From: Lachnospiraceae bacterium
GTDB lineage: Bacteria > Bacillota_A > Clostridia > Lachnospirales > Lachnospiraceae
Assembly: GCA_017435025.1 (NCBI GenBank)
Contig: JAFSFU010000301.1
Location: 1-14,913, forward strand
Direction: 5' to 3'
DNA: 14,913 nt
Shown in pieces: positions 1 through 7,377 of this stretch (within the stretch, counting starts at the first letter, position 1; every line of letters starts with the position of its first letter). The notes under the pieces are model-generated. The model saw only the letters and a list, made by a program, of their open reading frames with translations. It was not told the DNA's origin and made no database searches. Made by a program: the position numbers and the translations under genes.

Positions 1-146
1 ATATATTGTTCCAACAAGCGATCCAGCTCTACACTATATCGATATATCGTATCGTAATCGTCTTTGGCATCGATGCTGTCGTTCATTCGTTTTCTTGCAC
101 ACTCAATCTTCTCGATCAGCATTCGCTTCTCCTGAGCTTTATCCAT
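1..146 (-). CDS. Spo0E-like sporulation regulator (aspartyl-phosphate phosphatase), partial, runs off the left edge
   Basis: The first 48 codons are visible and the gene continues beyond position 1. The predicted peptide is short, charged and helical, starting MDKAQEKRML. Near the visible end it reads YSVELDRLLEQY, which matches the S-x-E-L-D signature of Spo0E-like phosphatases (DUF/Pfam Spo0E family, usually 50-85 residues, a helical hairpin). Members dephosphorylate the response regulator Spo0A~P or related aspartyl phosphates and so hold back sporulation. The ATG at 146-144 directly follows the lgt stop codon (TAG-ATG). An AAGGTGG-like ribosome binding site lies inside the last lgt codons, so translational coupling to lgt is likely. 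The call rests on one motif plus length and helical character, so a different small coiled protein remains possible. The family call suggests a spore-forming ancestry. Confidence 0.72.
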   Translation of the reverse strand, partial: MDKAQEKRMLIEKIECARKRMNDSIDAKDDYDTIYRYSVELDRLLEQY

Positions 147-1025
147 CTAGGATTCCACCTTTCTTTCCTCCGCATTCCTTTTGCGAAGATACATCAAAAG
201 CAGCAATGAAACGGCTGCCAGTGCTACCGACAACAACTGTGACACAGCCAAACCTGTTCCCGGAACCAGAAGACTGTCAGTTCTGAGACCCTCGATCCAT
301 GTACGGCCGATTCCATAACCGATAAAGTAGATCAGAAGCATCTCTCCATCAAATTTCTTTCTGTGGCGATACCAGAGCATGAACATCAGGACACCCAGAT
401 TCCACAGCGACTCATATAAAAACGTCGGATGAACCTGAATATATTCGATCCCGTTTTCTACGATCAGATTGTCCAAAAGCTCCCGGCTGATCATATTGGA
501 ATTCACAATACTCCTCTTGATCCTCATAGCAAGCAGGCTGTCTGTATAACAGCCGAACGCTTCGCAGTTCACAAAATTTCCCCAGCGACCGATGATCTGG
601 CCGGTAATAAGGCCAAGACACGCCGAATCCGCCATGGAAAGGAAGGATATCTTATTTTTCTTCGTAAATACATATAAAGTGATCACTGCAGCAATAATTC
701 CACCGTAAATGGCGAGACCGCCTTTTCTCAGATTAAAAATCTCCCCCAGATGATTCTGGTAGTATTCCCACTGGAAGATCACATAATACAGTCTTGCGCC
801 GATAATCGCAAAGATCACACCGTACAGCATAAAATCCATATAAATCTCCGGATCCTGCCCTCTTCTCTTCGCATCTGCCTGCGCCACCAAAAGTCCGGCG
901 ATCATACCGATACCAATGATCAGTCCATAATAGGCGAACGATATCCCACCAATTGAAAAACTCTTGACCATATTTTCGATCGATATCCCCAAATGTACAA
1001 AACTTAAATCCGCTCCTGCTGCCAT
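147..1025 (-). CDS. lgt: Prolipoprotein diacylglyceryl transferase (Lgt)
   Basis: Integral membrane enzyme of 292 residues that moves diacylglycerol from phosphatidylglycerol onto the lipobox cysteine of prolipoproteins, the first step of lipoprotein maturation. The Lgt signature GRWGNFVNCEAFG is at residues 146-158. Other conserved blocks are IGARLYYV (about 75-82), HPTFLYES (199-206) and GRTWIEGLRTD (240-250), with about seven hydrophobic helices. The position of the catalytically important E. coli His103 is a tyrosine here (GLAIYGG, 103-109). I start at ATG 1025-1023 because an AAGGAG ribosome binding site precedes it and the promoter -10 box (1057-1062) would place transcription start near 1050. 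A longer reading to 1106 would have to begin upstream of that. A Spo0E-like gene follows with no gap. Confidence 0.96.
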   Translation of the reverse strand: MAAGADLSFVHLGISIENMVKSFSIGGISFAYYGLIIGIGMIAGLLVAQADAKRRGQDPEIYMDFMLYGVIFAIIGARLYYVIFQWEYYQNHLGEIFNLRKGGLAIYGGIIAAVITLYVFTKKNKISFLSMADSACLGLITGQIIGRWGNFVNCEAFGCYTDSLLAMRIKRSIVNSNMISRELLDNLIVENGIEYIQVHPTFLYESLWNLGVLMFMLWYRHRKKFDGEMLLIYFIGYGIGRTWIEGLRTDSLLVPGTGLAVSQLLSVALAAVSLLLLMYLRKRNAEERKVES

Positions 1026-1056
1026 GTACACGCTCCTTTTCTCGTTTGTGAATCCT

Positions 1057-1085
1057 ATTTTACTGCTAAATACTACAAAAATCAA
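1057..1085 (-). promoter_or_regulatory. sigma-A type promoter for lgt
   Basis: On the minus strand a -35 box TTGATT (1085-1080) is followed after exactly 17 nt by a -10 box TAAAAT (1062-1057). Expected transcription start is near 1050, giving a 5' leader of about 25 nt before the lgt ATG. This promoter diverges from the ychF promoter; the two -35 boxes are about 52 bp apart. Confidence 0.7.
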
Positions 1086-1136
1086 ACTATTTCGCATGAC
1101 ATACATCGGGTATTTTCGACAACGGGGCGATTCCGC

Positions 1137-1165
1137 TTGAGAAAAAACACATTCTATATTATAAT
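1137..1165 (+). promoter_or_regulatory. sigma-A type promoter for ychF and the HAD gene
   Basis: TTGAGA (1137-1142), a 17-nt spacer and a perfect TATAAT (1160-1165) on the plus strand. Transcription would start near 1172, leaving a leader of about 95 nt before the ychF ATG. I see no strong hairpin or known riboswitch in that AT-rich leader. Confidence 0.75.
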
Positions 1166-1265
1166 TATCATGTTGTAGTTTGCTCTTTTTTCTATGCTAT
1201 ATTTTTGCACAAAAATGGAGCTTATCAAAAGAATGAAGAAATAATTCAAAGGAGAATACACATAT

Positions 1266-2363
1266 ATGAAATTAGGTATCGTAGGCCTTCCGAACGTAGG
1301 CAAAAGTACACTGTTCAACTCCCTTACAAAAGCCGGTGCAGAATCCGCGAACTACCCGTTCTGTACCATTGACCCGAACGTAGGTATCGTACCGGTTCCG
1401 GACTTCCGTTTAAAATTACTGACTGATCTTTACAATTCCAAAAAGACAACTCCGGCTGTGATCGAGTTCGTAGATATCGCCGGTCTTGTAAAAGGCGCTT
1501 CCAAGGGTGAAGGTCTTGGCAACCAGTTCCTCTCCAACATCCGTGAAGTGGATGCGATCGTACATGTTGTTCGATGCTTCGAAGACTCCAACGTGATCCA
1601 TGTAGACGGATCTGTAAATCCGCTTCGTGACATCGAAACAATCAATCTGGAGCTGATCTTCTCCGATATCGAAATTTTGGACAGAAGAATCGCAAAAGGT
1701 TCCAGAGGCGCTGCCAACAATAAGGCAATCGCAAAAGAGCTGGAAATCGTAAAAGCTATGAAGGCACACCTGGAAGACGGCAAACTGGCTAAGAGCTTCG
1801 AGTGTGAAGATGAAGATACCCTTACCTTTATCAATTCTCTGAACCTTCTTACATGGAAACCGGTAATCTTTGCTGCAAACGTAGCTGAGGACGAGCTGGC
1901 TGATGATGCTGCAAGTAACGAGTATGTAAAAGAAGTTCGCGAATTTGCCGCAGAAAACGACTGCGAAGTATTCGTGATCTGTGCACAGATTGAGCAGGAG
2001 ATCGCTGAGCTGGACGACGATGAGAAGAAGATGTTCCTGGAAGATCTTGGTCTGGAAGAGTCCGGTCTGGACAAGCTGATCGCTGCAAGCTACCGCATTC
2101 TTGGTCTCCACAGTTTCCTCACTTCCGGTGAAGATGAGACACGTGCATGGACTATCAAGCTGGGTACAAAAGCTCCGCAGGCAGCCGGCAAGATCCACTC
2201 TGACTTCGAGCGCGGCTTCATCAAGGCTGAAGTAGTCAACTACAAGGATCTTCTTGACTGCGGTTCCTACAGCGCAGCAAGAGATAAAGGTCTGGTTCGC
2301 ATCGAAGGTAAGGAATACGTGATCAAAGACGGTGACGTAGTTCTCTTCCGCTTTAACGTATAA
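1266..2363 (+). CDS. ychF: Redox-regulated ATPase YchF (OLA1/Obg family)
   Basis: P-loop NTPase of 365 residues, the usual length for YchF. In this family the enzyme prefers ATP over GTP, associates with ribosomes and is linked to translation and oxidative stress control. The sequence shows the P-loop GLPNVGKST (residues 7-15), G3 motif DIAG (70-73), the altered G4 motif NVAE (205-208) in place of NKxD, which is the family mark behind ATP preference, and a C-terminal TGS domain (about 280-365) ending in [11 protein letters not shown]. Cys33 in PFCTIDPN corresponds to the conserved redox-active cysteine (Cys35 in E. coli). An AAAGGAG ribosome binding site lies about 10 nt upstream of the ATG. 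It is followed after 1 nt by a HAD phosphatase gene. Confidence 0.97.
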   Translation: MKLGIVGLPNVGKSTLFNSLTKAGAESANYPFCTIDPNVGIVPVPDFRLKLLTDLYNSKKTTPAVIEFVDIAGLVKGASKGEGLGNQFLSNIREVDAIVHVVRCFEDSNVIHVDGSVNPLRDIETINLELIFSDIEILDRRIAKGSRGAANNKAIAKELEIVKAMKAHLEDGKLAKSFECEDEDTLTFINSLNLLTWKPVIFAANVAEDELADDAASNEYVKEVREFAAENDCEVFVICAQIEQEIAELDDDEKKMFLEDLGLEESGLDKLIAASYRILGLHSFLTSGEDETRAWTIKLGTKAPQAAGKIHSDFERGFIKAEVVNYKDLLDCGSYSAARDKGLVRIEGKEYVIKDGDVVLFRFNV

Positions 2364-2364
2364 T

Positions 2365-2964
2365 ATGATCAATACGATTATTTTCGATATCGGTATGGTT
2401 CTGGTGGACTTCTGCTGGCAGGATATGCTGAAAAACCTCGGTTTTGAAGGTGAAACCTTTGAAAAGGTTGCTGACGCAACCATGCGGAATCCATTGTGGC
2501 AGGATTTTGACCGCGGAACATGGTCCACCGAAGAACTGATTCGTCGTTTTGTGGCCAATGCACCGGAATATAAAACCGAAATCGAAACCGTTTTTCAAAA
2601 TATGGATAAGATTGTAACACTTTACGACTATTCCATGGACTGGATTCGTCAATTGAAGTCCGATGGATATAAAGTTTACATCCTTTCCAATATCCCGGAA
2701 CTGGTTCATCTGGACAATCTTGACGACAAACTCCGTTTCCTCAAAGAAGTGGATGGCGCCGTACTTTCCTATCAGGAACGGCTTCTGAAACCGGAGCGCC
2801 GGATTTATGAAGTTTTATGTGAACGCTATGGAATCGTGCCGGAGCAGGCTGTATTCTTCGATGATAAACAGGAGAATGTGGACGCCGCAAGGGAATTTGG
2901 ATTAAATGCGATCTGCTTCAAGGGATATGAGCAGGGAATCGAAGAATTGAACAAATTATTATAA
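2365..2964 (+). CDS. HAD-superfamily phosphatase, YihX-like (HAD-IA)
   Basis: Cytosolic protein of 199 residues with a Rossmann-type HAD fold and an alpha-helical cap. Motif I is IIFDIGMVLVDF with the nucleophile Asp8. The usual second aspartate (D+2) is glycine, as also occurs in YihX-type enzymes (FDLGNV). Motif II is ILSN (Ser108), motif III is LKPE (Lys142) and motif IV is FFDDKQENVDAA (Asp166, Asp167). YihX of E. coli hydrolyses alpha-glucose-1-phosphate; the substrate here cannot be read from sequence. The ATG comes 1 nt after the ychF stop and lacks a clear Shine-Dalgarno, so expression probably depends on coupling to ychF. A hairpin terminator lies 27 nt after the stop. Confidence 0.88.
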   Translation: MINTIIFDIGMVLVDFCWQDMLKNLGFEGETFEKVADATMRNPLWQDFDRGTWSTEELIRRFVANAPEYKTEIETVFQNMDKIVTLYDYSMDWIRQLKSDGYKVYILSNIPELVHLDNLDDKLRFLKEVDGAVLSYQERLLKPERRIYEVLCERYGIVPEQAVFFDDKQENVDAAREFGLNAICFKGYEQGIEELNKLL

Positions 2965-2990
2965 ATAGTTTCGCCACCAGGCGCAAAAAA

Positions 2991-3016
2991 GGGATGCCGC
3001 AATTTTGCAGCATCCC
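2991..3016. terminator. Bidirectional intrinsic terminator between converging units
   Basis: A GGGATGC...GCATCCC stem of 7 bp (extended by TGC/GCA-type pairing inside) has a 12-nt apical segment. It is flanked by AAAAAA on the left (2985-2990) and by CTTTT on the right. It can end the plus-strand ychF-HAD transcript and, with the A-run read as U-run, the minus-strand unit ending in the DUF1292 gene at 3041. Confidence 0.85.
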
Positions 3017-3040
3017 TACTTTTATGCAACTCTATATGGA

Positions 3041-3376
3041 TTATTCCATATCCAGCTCGTCTTCACCAACAAGCTCATCGTATTCCGCCTCGTCTAACAT
3101 CTCGTCGAATGCATCCACAACGATCTCGTACTCTTCGTCATCCAGAATATTCTCCAGTTCCGGTGTACCATTAACCTCTTTATAACGGTACAGGAATACT
3201 TCTCCATCCTCAGCTTCTCTGCCGTCTAACGGAAGAAGCGCGATATAATCCTTATCACCAGCTTCGAAGATTGTAAGAACCACGCACTCCAGCTCAGAAC
3301 CATCGTCCAGAGTCAGAGTCACTGTCATCTCCTCAGCTTCCTGATTTTCCATATTTGTATTCTTTTCCTTTGCCAT
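3041..3376 (-). CDS. DUF1292 family protein (YrzB-like)
   Basis: Very acidic cytosolic protein of 111 residues. After a 15-residue polar N-terminus, the core MTVTLTLDDGSELECVVLTI followed by YIALLPLDG, a VFLYRY strand and a C-terminal run DDEEYEIVVDAFDEML matches the DUF1292 pattern common in Firmicutes. The family has no established biochemical function. The ATG at 3376-3374 has GAGAGG about 8 nt upstream. It is the last gene before the shared terminator and lies 71 nt after cobO on the same strand, so it may be read through from upstream or have its own weak promoter that I cannot identify. Confidence 0.9.
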   Translation of the reverse strand: MAKEKNTNMENQEAEEMTVTLTLDDGSELECVVLTIFEAGDKDYIALLPLDGREAEDGEVFLYRYKEVNGTPELENILDDEEYEIVVDAFDEMLDEAEYDELVGEDELDME

Positions 3377-3396
3377 AGTTATTTTCCTCTCTGTTT

Positions 3397-3413
3397 CCGG
3401 CGTCTGCCGCCGG
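3397..3413. repeat. GC-rich perfect stem-loop between cobO and the DUF1292 gene
   Basis: CCGGCG / CGCCGG with a 5-nt loop, a perfect 6-bp GC stem. On the minus strand it is followed by AAACAGAG, not a U-run, so it is not a standard terminator. It sits about 20 nt upstream of the DUF1292 start codon and could act in mRNA processing or stability between the two cistrons. Function unknown. Confidence 0.45.
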
Positions 3414-3447
3414 TCTCACTCAAGCATATCAATAAACCCTGTAAAAA

Positions 3448-3969
3448 TCAATACTCAATTCCCAAACGGGCTGAAATTCCTTTTTCATACGGATGGCGGA
3501 TCATTTTCATTTCCGTGATATAATCAGCTGCTGCCATGATTGCTTCTGACGGTTCTCGACCTGTCATCACCACTTCCAGATTTTCAGCTCTGTTTGCTAA
3601 AAAATCCAGAACTTCCTGCTCCGGTACCATGTGATAATACATGGCAGACATAACCTCATCCATCACCAGGAGATCCGCCTTCGATTCGTAAACGATCGCA
3701 GCTGCCTTTTTAAACAGTTCATGATAATACTGACTCGCTTCCTGTTTTGTTTTTTCGTCCATCGCAAACACAAAACCGAACTCTTTTTCACACGGAAGAA
3801 CGGTCATTTCCGGAATCGATTTTAACACCTTTATTTCTCCCGAATCATCGTTCTTCAGAAATTGGACAACTACCACGCGGAATCCACGACCGGCCGCACG
3901 AACCGCCAGTCCCATCGCTGCACTGGTTTTTCCTTTTCCATCACCGCAATAAATATGAACCAGTCCCAT
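3448..3969 (-). CDS. cobO: Corrinoid adenosyltransferase (CobO/BtuR type)
   Basis: Cytosolic enzyme of 173 residues that transfers the adenosyl group of ATP to the cobalt of a reduced corrinoid, making adenosylcobalamin. The P-loop GDGKGKT (residues 9-15) and the following SAAMGLAVRAAGRG are typical. The strand motif ADLLVMDEVMSAM is the Walker B region. VVMTGREPSEAIMAAADYITEM and the C-terminal RHPYEKGISARLGIEY are characteristic of CobO/BtuR. Its ATG directly follows the stop of the upstream helicase gene (TAG-ATG), with GGGAGG 5 nt upstream of the ATG inside the helicase reading frame, so the two are coupled. No other cobalamin genes occur in the window, which fits a salvage role. Confidence 0.95.
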   Translation of the reverse strand: MGLVHIYCGDGKGKTSAAMGLAVRAAGRGFRVVVVQFLKNDDSGEIKVLKSIPEMTVLPCEKEFGFVFAMDEKTKQEASQYYHELFKKAAAIVYESKADLLVMDEVMSAMYYHMVPEQEVLDFLANRAENLEVVMTGREPSEAIMAAADYITEMKMIRHPYEKGISARLGIEY

Positions 3970-5871
3970 CTATACCTCCCTGCATTCCTGTACAAATCTG
4001 GAAATTTCCTGTTTCTTATGATAACGTTCTCTGACTGCACATAGATGCAGTCGTTCCCTTGCACGCGTCATTGCCACATAGAACAGACGACGCTCTTCCT
4101 CGATATCTGCTGCCAACGCAGCCTTGTGGTGCGGCACGATTCCTTCATTTGCATCGATTACAAATACGACCCGATATTCCAGCCCCTTTGCACTGTGCAT
4201 CGTTGACAATGTCACAGCATCTGCCTGCTCCGCTTCGTCCATTCTTCCCTTTTCACGTTTTCGCAATTCTTCTATTTTCTGCTGTCTGAGGGTCTCCTCG
4301 TATTTTTGCACATGTTCCATCCAGTCTGCATACGTCTCAAATCCGGATGCACCCTCTGCCAACCGGTCTGCGACCTCAAAAAGTTCTTCCGGTATCAGGC
4401 GACGGAATTCTGCATAATTTTTCAGATATTCGTCGTAACCAACTGCTTTTCGGATATAATTGATAGCTGCAGACGGTTTTAATCGCCCGATGGTATGCAG
4501 GTCACTTTCCAGATCACAGACCCGCTCTTCCATCCAGTCTTTGTCCTGGTAAAAGGACTTTACCATATCAAGAGAAACTTCCGAAGTTTCGAAGGCATCT
4601 CTGCTGAAGTAGCGGTTGGGGCGATTCATGATCCGATAAAAATCGGATCGCTTACGCCCGCCTGCCCCCAACGTCAGATATGCAAAAATGTCCTTGGCAA
4701 TCCAGTGACTGTATAGATTCGGGATTACATCCCGCATCTCAAAAGGAATGTTATACTCCATCAGTTTCTCGGCAAGAAGTCCGGAACCTGTACTCGTCCG
4801 GAATAAGACTGCCATATCCTTATATTGATATCCAGCCTGCAAGTACTGCCTAAGCTTTCTGGCGACATCCTCCATCTCCCGAAGAGGGTTCTCAAAAACC
4901 GTAATATCCACCGGCCTTCCATGGCCATGAACCGGTACCAGATTCTTGGGATAACGAACCTTGTTATGGTTGATAAGCCGCAGCGATGTTTCTACTATCT
5001 CCTTCGTAGAGCGATAATTCTCTGCCAGCAGAACCTGTTTCGCGTCCGGATAGTCTTTCACAAACCCCAGCATAATCTCCGGCTTTGCACCGCGAAACCG
5101 ATAGATGGACTGGTCATCGTCTCCGACAATGAAAAGATTGTTTTCCGGCAATGCCAGCATCCTCACGATCTCGTACTGAATCCGGTTGATGTCCTGAAAT
5201 TCATCCACAAGAATATAGCGAAATTTTCTCTGCCATGCTCCCAGAATATCTTTCCGCTCTGTAAACAGTTCATGGCACATGATCAGCATATCGTCAAAAT
5301 CCAGTTTTCCCACTTTTCTCAACATGCCCTCGTATCCCGTATACAGTTTTTTAAACCATTCCTCCGGACAGTTCTGAGAATAATAGTAATTCAGGTCGAT
5401 TCGGTTCCCCTTCACATAGCTGATCTCATTGATCACAGAAGAGATAAACTCTCCCTCGTCCTCCACTTCCAGTTCCGATTCATCCAGATATCGTTTAAAG
5501 TACTCTCGTTTTTCCTCTTCCCCCAGCACACTGCCGGTCGGGAACCGATAAGCCAGTTTCAGTATCTGGTAAAAAACAGAATGAAAGGTTCCAAAGGTCA
5601 CCTTTCCGCTCTCGTATTTTGATTCCAGCTCCTGTCCCAGAAGCGTTCGAAACCGCTCCTTCATCTCAGTGGCCGCCGCTTTTGTAAAGGTAATAACAAG
5701 AATGCCGGAGGGGTGAACGCCCCGCTCCAGCAATTCTTTGATTCGATGTGTAATTACCGTCGTCTTTCCCGATCCCGGTCCGGCCAGAACCATCATTGGC
5801 CCTTTGTCATGGGAAAGCGCCGTTTTTTGTGCTTCGTTAAAAATCATTGTTTCGTTTGGCTTATGCCTCAA
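3970..5871 (-). CDS. UvrD/PcrA-like superfamily 1 DNA helicase (short form)
   Basis: ATP-driven 3'-5' DNA helicase of the UvrD/Rep group, 633 residues from the TTG start. Visible motifs are Q motif FNEAQKTAL, motif I GPGSGKT (31-37), Ia TFTKAAATEM (61-70), II DEFQD (223-227), III GDDDQSIYRFRGA (250-262), IV ENYRST (284-289), V TMHSAKGLEY (557-566) and VI VAMTRARERL. PcrA/UvrD proteins are usually about 720-750 residues; this one stops soon after motif VI and lacks the C-terminal tail. The start is uncertain. TTG at 5871-5869 has a GAGG about 11 nt upstream; ATG at 5847-5845 has no ribosome binding site but begins just before the Q motif. It starts within a few nt of the gltX stop and abuts cobO. 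Confidence 0.9.
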   Translation of the reverse strand: MRHKPNETMIFNEAQKTALSHDKGPMMVLAGPGSGKTTVITHRIKELLERGVHPSGILVITFTKAAATEMKERFRTLLGQELESKYESGKVTFGTFHSVFYQILKLAYRFPTGSVLGEEEKREYFKRYLDESELEVEDEGEFISSVINEISYVKGNRIDLNYYYSQNCPEEWFKKLYTGYEGMLRKVGKLDFDDMLIMCHELFTERKDILGAWQRKFRYILVDEFQDINRIQYEIVRMLALPENNLFIVGDDDQSIYRFRGAKPEIMLGFVKDYPDAKQVLLAENYRSTKEIVETSLRLINHNKVRYPKNLVPVHGHGRPVDITVFENPLREMEDVARKLRQYLQAGYQYKDMAVLFRTSTGSGLLAEKLMEYNIPFEMRDVIPNLYSHWIAKDIFAYLTLGAGGRKRSDFYRIMNRPNRYFSRDAFETSEVSLDMVKSFYQDKDWMEERVCDLESDLHTIGRLKPSAAINYIRKAVGYDEYLKNYAEFRRLIPEELFEVADRLAEGASGFETYADWMEHVQKYEETLRQQKIEELRKREKGRMDEAEQADAVTLSTMHSAKGLEYRVVFVIDANEGIVPHHKAALAADIEEERRLFYVAMTRARERLHLCAVRERYHKKQEISRFVQECREV

Positions 5872-5888
5872 TCAATTTTATGCCTCAA
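5861..5888. repeat. 11-bp direct repeat at the gltX / helicase junction
   Basis: TTATGCCTCAA occurs at 5861-5871 and again at 5878-5888, offset by 17 nt. On the minus strand the first-read copy encodes the last codons and stop of gltX (Leu-Glu-Ala-stop). The second copy contains the TTG start candidate of the helicase. It may be a small local duplication. Confidence 0.6.
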
Positions 5889-7329
5889 GAAGAGCGATAC
5901 CCTTCTTAATTCTTGCAATAGACTCTTCCTTACCGATCACTTCCATAATCTCAGTTGCGCCTGCCGGTGTCATCTGTTTACCGGAAACCGCTGTACGGAT
6001 CGGCCACATAACGAAACCTGTCTTCACGCCAGCATCAGCCACATACTGGGACAGAGCAGCGTAAAGGGCATCGTTGGAGTAATCCTCCTGTGCTTCCAGG
6101 ATCGGAAGAACTGCCTTTAATGTTTCCAGGGAGTTCTCCTTGTTTGTCTTCATCTTCTTGTGTGTATACATCTCCGGATCATATTCCGGCAGTGTCTCAA
6201 AGAAATCAATCTGAGCTGCAATATCCGGAAGAACTTCGATTCTAGTCTTCACCATAGCTGCGATCTTCTTCAGATCTAACGGCTTCTTGATCACTTCCTT
6301 CAGGTACGGCTCAGCGATCTCATAGAAAGCGTCGAAATCCATCTTCTTTAAGTACTCGCCGTTCATCCAGCGTAACTTTGTCATATCAAATACCGCCGGA
6401 GACTTGCTCATATTGTGATAATTGAATTCCTTTACCAGCTCTTCCAGTGTGAAGAACTCTTCGTTGCCAGCCGGGGACCAGCCAAGTAATGCTACGAAGT
6501 TTACGATCGCTTCTGTAATAAAGCCCTGCTCGAGAAGATCTTCGAAGGAGGAATGTCCGCTTCTCTTGGATAACTTCTTGTGCTCCTCGTTTGTGATCGT
6601 TGGGCAGTGTACGTAAACCGGAACTTCCCAACCAAATGCCTCGTAGAGACGATTGTACTTCGGAGAAGAAGAAAGATATTCATTACCTCTTACTACATGT
6701 GTGATTCCCATTAAATGGTCATCTACTACGTTCGCGAAGTTGTAGGTCGGGAATCCGTCGGATTTGATCAGGACCATATCATCCAGTTCTGCATTATCTA
6801 CAGTGATATCGCCGTAAATATCATCGTGGAATGTGGTTGTACCCTCTTTCGGGTTGTTCTGACGGATAACAAACGGCATGCCGGCAGCCAGGTTTGCCTC
6901 TACCTCTTCTTTGGAAAGGCTCAGGCAATGCTTATCATAGGACATGATCTCTTCGCCGTTTACGCTGGATTTTAAGGAATCCAAACGCTCCTGGGTACAG
7001 AAGCAGTAATATGCCTCTCCTTTCTCTACCAGCATCTTTGCGTATTCCATATAGATACCGGATTTCTGACGGTCAGACTGTACATACGGGCCGAATCCCT
7101 TGTCTTTGTCCGGACCTTCGTCATGGATCAGACCTGTCTTTTCCATTGTACGGTAAATAATATCTACTGCACCTTCCACATAACGTTCCTGGTCAGTATC
7201 TTCAATACGAAGGATGAAATCACCACCCTCGTGTTTTGCAATCAAATAAGTATAAAGAGCTGTTCTTAAGTTACCTACATGCATACGGCCTGTCGGGCTC
7301 GGTGCAAATCTTGTTCTAACTTTTCCCAT
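5878..7329 (-). CDS. gltX: Glutamyl-tRNA synthetase
   Basis: Class I aminoacyl-tRNA synthetase of 483 residues that charges tRNA with glutamate (and, in many Firmicutes, also misacylates tRNA-Gln for later amidation; inference here). The N-terminus [19 protein letters not shown] carries the HIGH motif as HVGN (17-20). The KMSKS motif is KLSKR (252-256). A C109-x-C111...Y131-x3-C135 set resembles the zinc-binding cluster seen in some GluRS/Glu-Q-RS proteins. The C-terminal anticodon-binding domain is helical. The start codon is preceded by AGGAG about 7 nt upstream. It lies 48 nt after mgtE and 6 nt before the helicase gene, probably in one transcript. No T-box leader is present. Confidence 0.97.
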   Translation of the reverse strand: MGKVRTRFAPSPTGRMHVGNLRTALYTYLIAKHEGGDFILRIEDTDQERYVEGAVDIIYRTMEKTGLIHDEGPDKDKGFGPYVQSDRQKSGIYMEYAKMLVEKGEAYYCFCTQERLDSLKSSVNGEEIMSYDKHCLSLSKEEVEANLAAGMPFVIRQNNPKEGTTTFHDDIYGDITVDNAELDDMVLIKSDGFPTYNFANVVDDHLMGITHVVRGNEYLSSSPKYNRLYEAFGWEVPVYVHCPTITNEEHKKLSKRSGHSSFEDLLEQGFITEAIVNFVALLGWSPAGNEEFFTLEELVKEFNYHNMSKSPAVFDMTKLRWMNGEYLKKMDFDAFYEIAEPYLKEVIKKPLDLKKIAAMVKTRIEVLPDIAAQIDFFETLPEYDPEMYTHKKMKTNKENSLETLKAVLPILEAQEDYSNDALYAALSQYVADAGVKTGFVMWPIRTAVSGKQMTPAGATEIMEVIGKEESIARIKKGIALLEA

Positions 7330-7377
7330 AATTTTTCTCCTGTTTTTTCATATTTAAAAGGATCTTATCCTGTCAAA

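Noticed and set aside
1416..2558. Long open frame on the minus strand (380 codons) opposite ychF and the HAD gene
   Set aside because: It lies antisense to two clearly conserved genes, has no ribosome binding site and its translation has no domain character. Similar open frames opposite the helicase gene (4825-5622) and elsewhere are also shadows.
7358..7370. Small AGGAT/ATCCT hairpin between mgtE and gltX
   Set aside because: A 5-bp stem with a 3-nt loop and only a TTTT stretch after it on the minus strand; too weak to call a terminator.
7347..7376. TTGACA with a TATGAA 18 nt later upstream of gltX (minus strand)
   Set aside because: The predicted start of transcription would fall at about 7340, cutting into the gltX ribosome binding site, and the -10 box is poor. 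I cannot support it as the gltX promoter.
7330..7377. T-box leader for gltX
   Set aside because: The gap to mgtE is only 48 nt and lacks any specifier loop or the T-box consensus.
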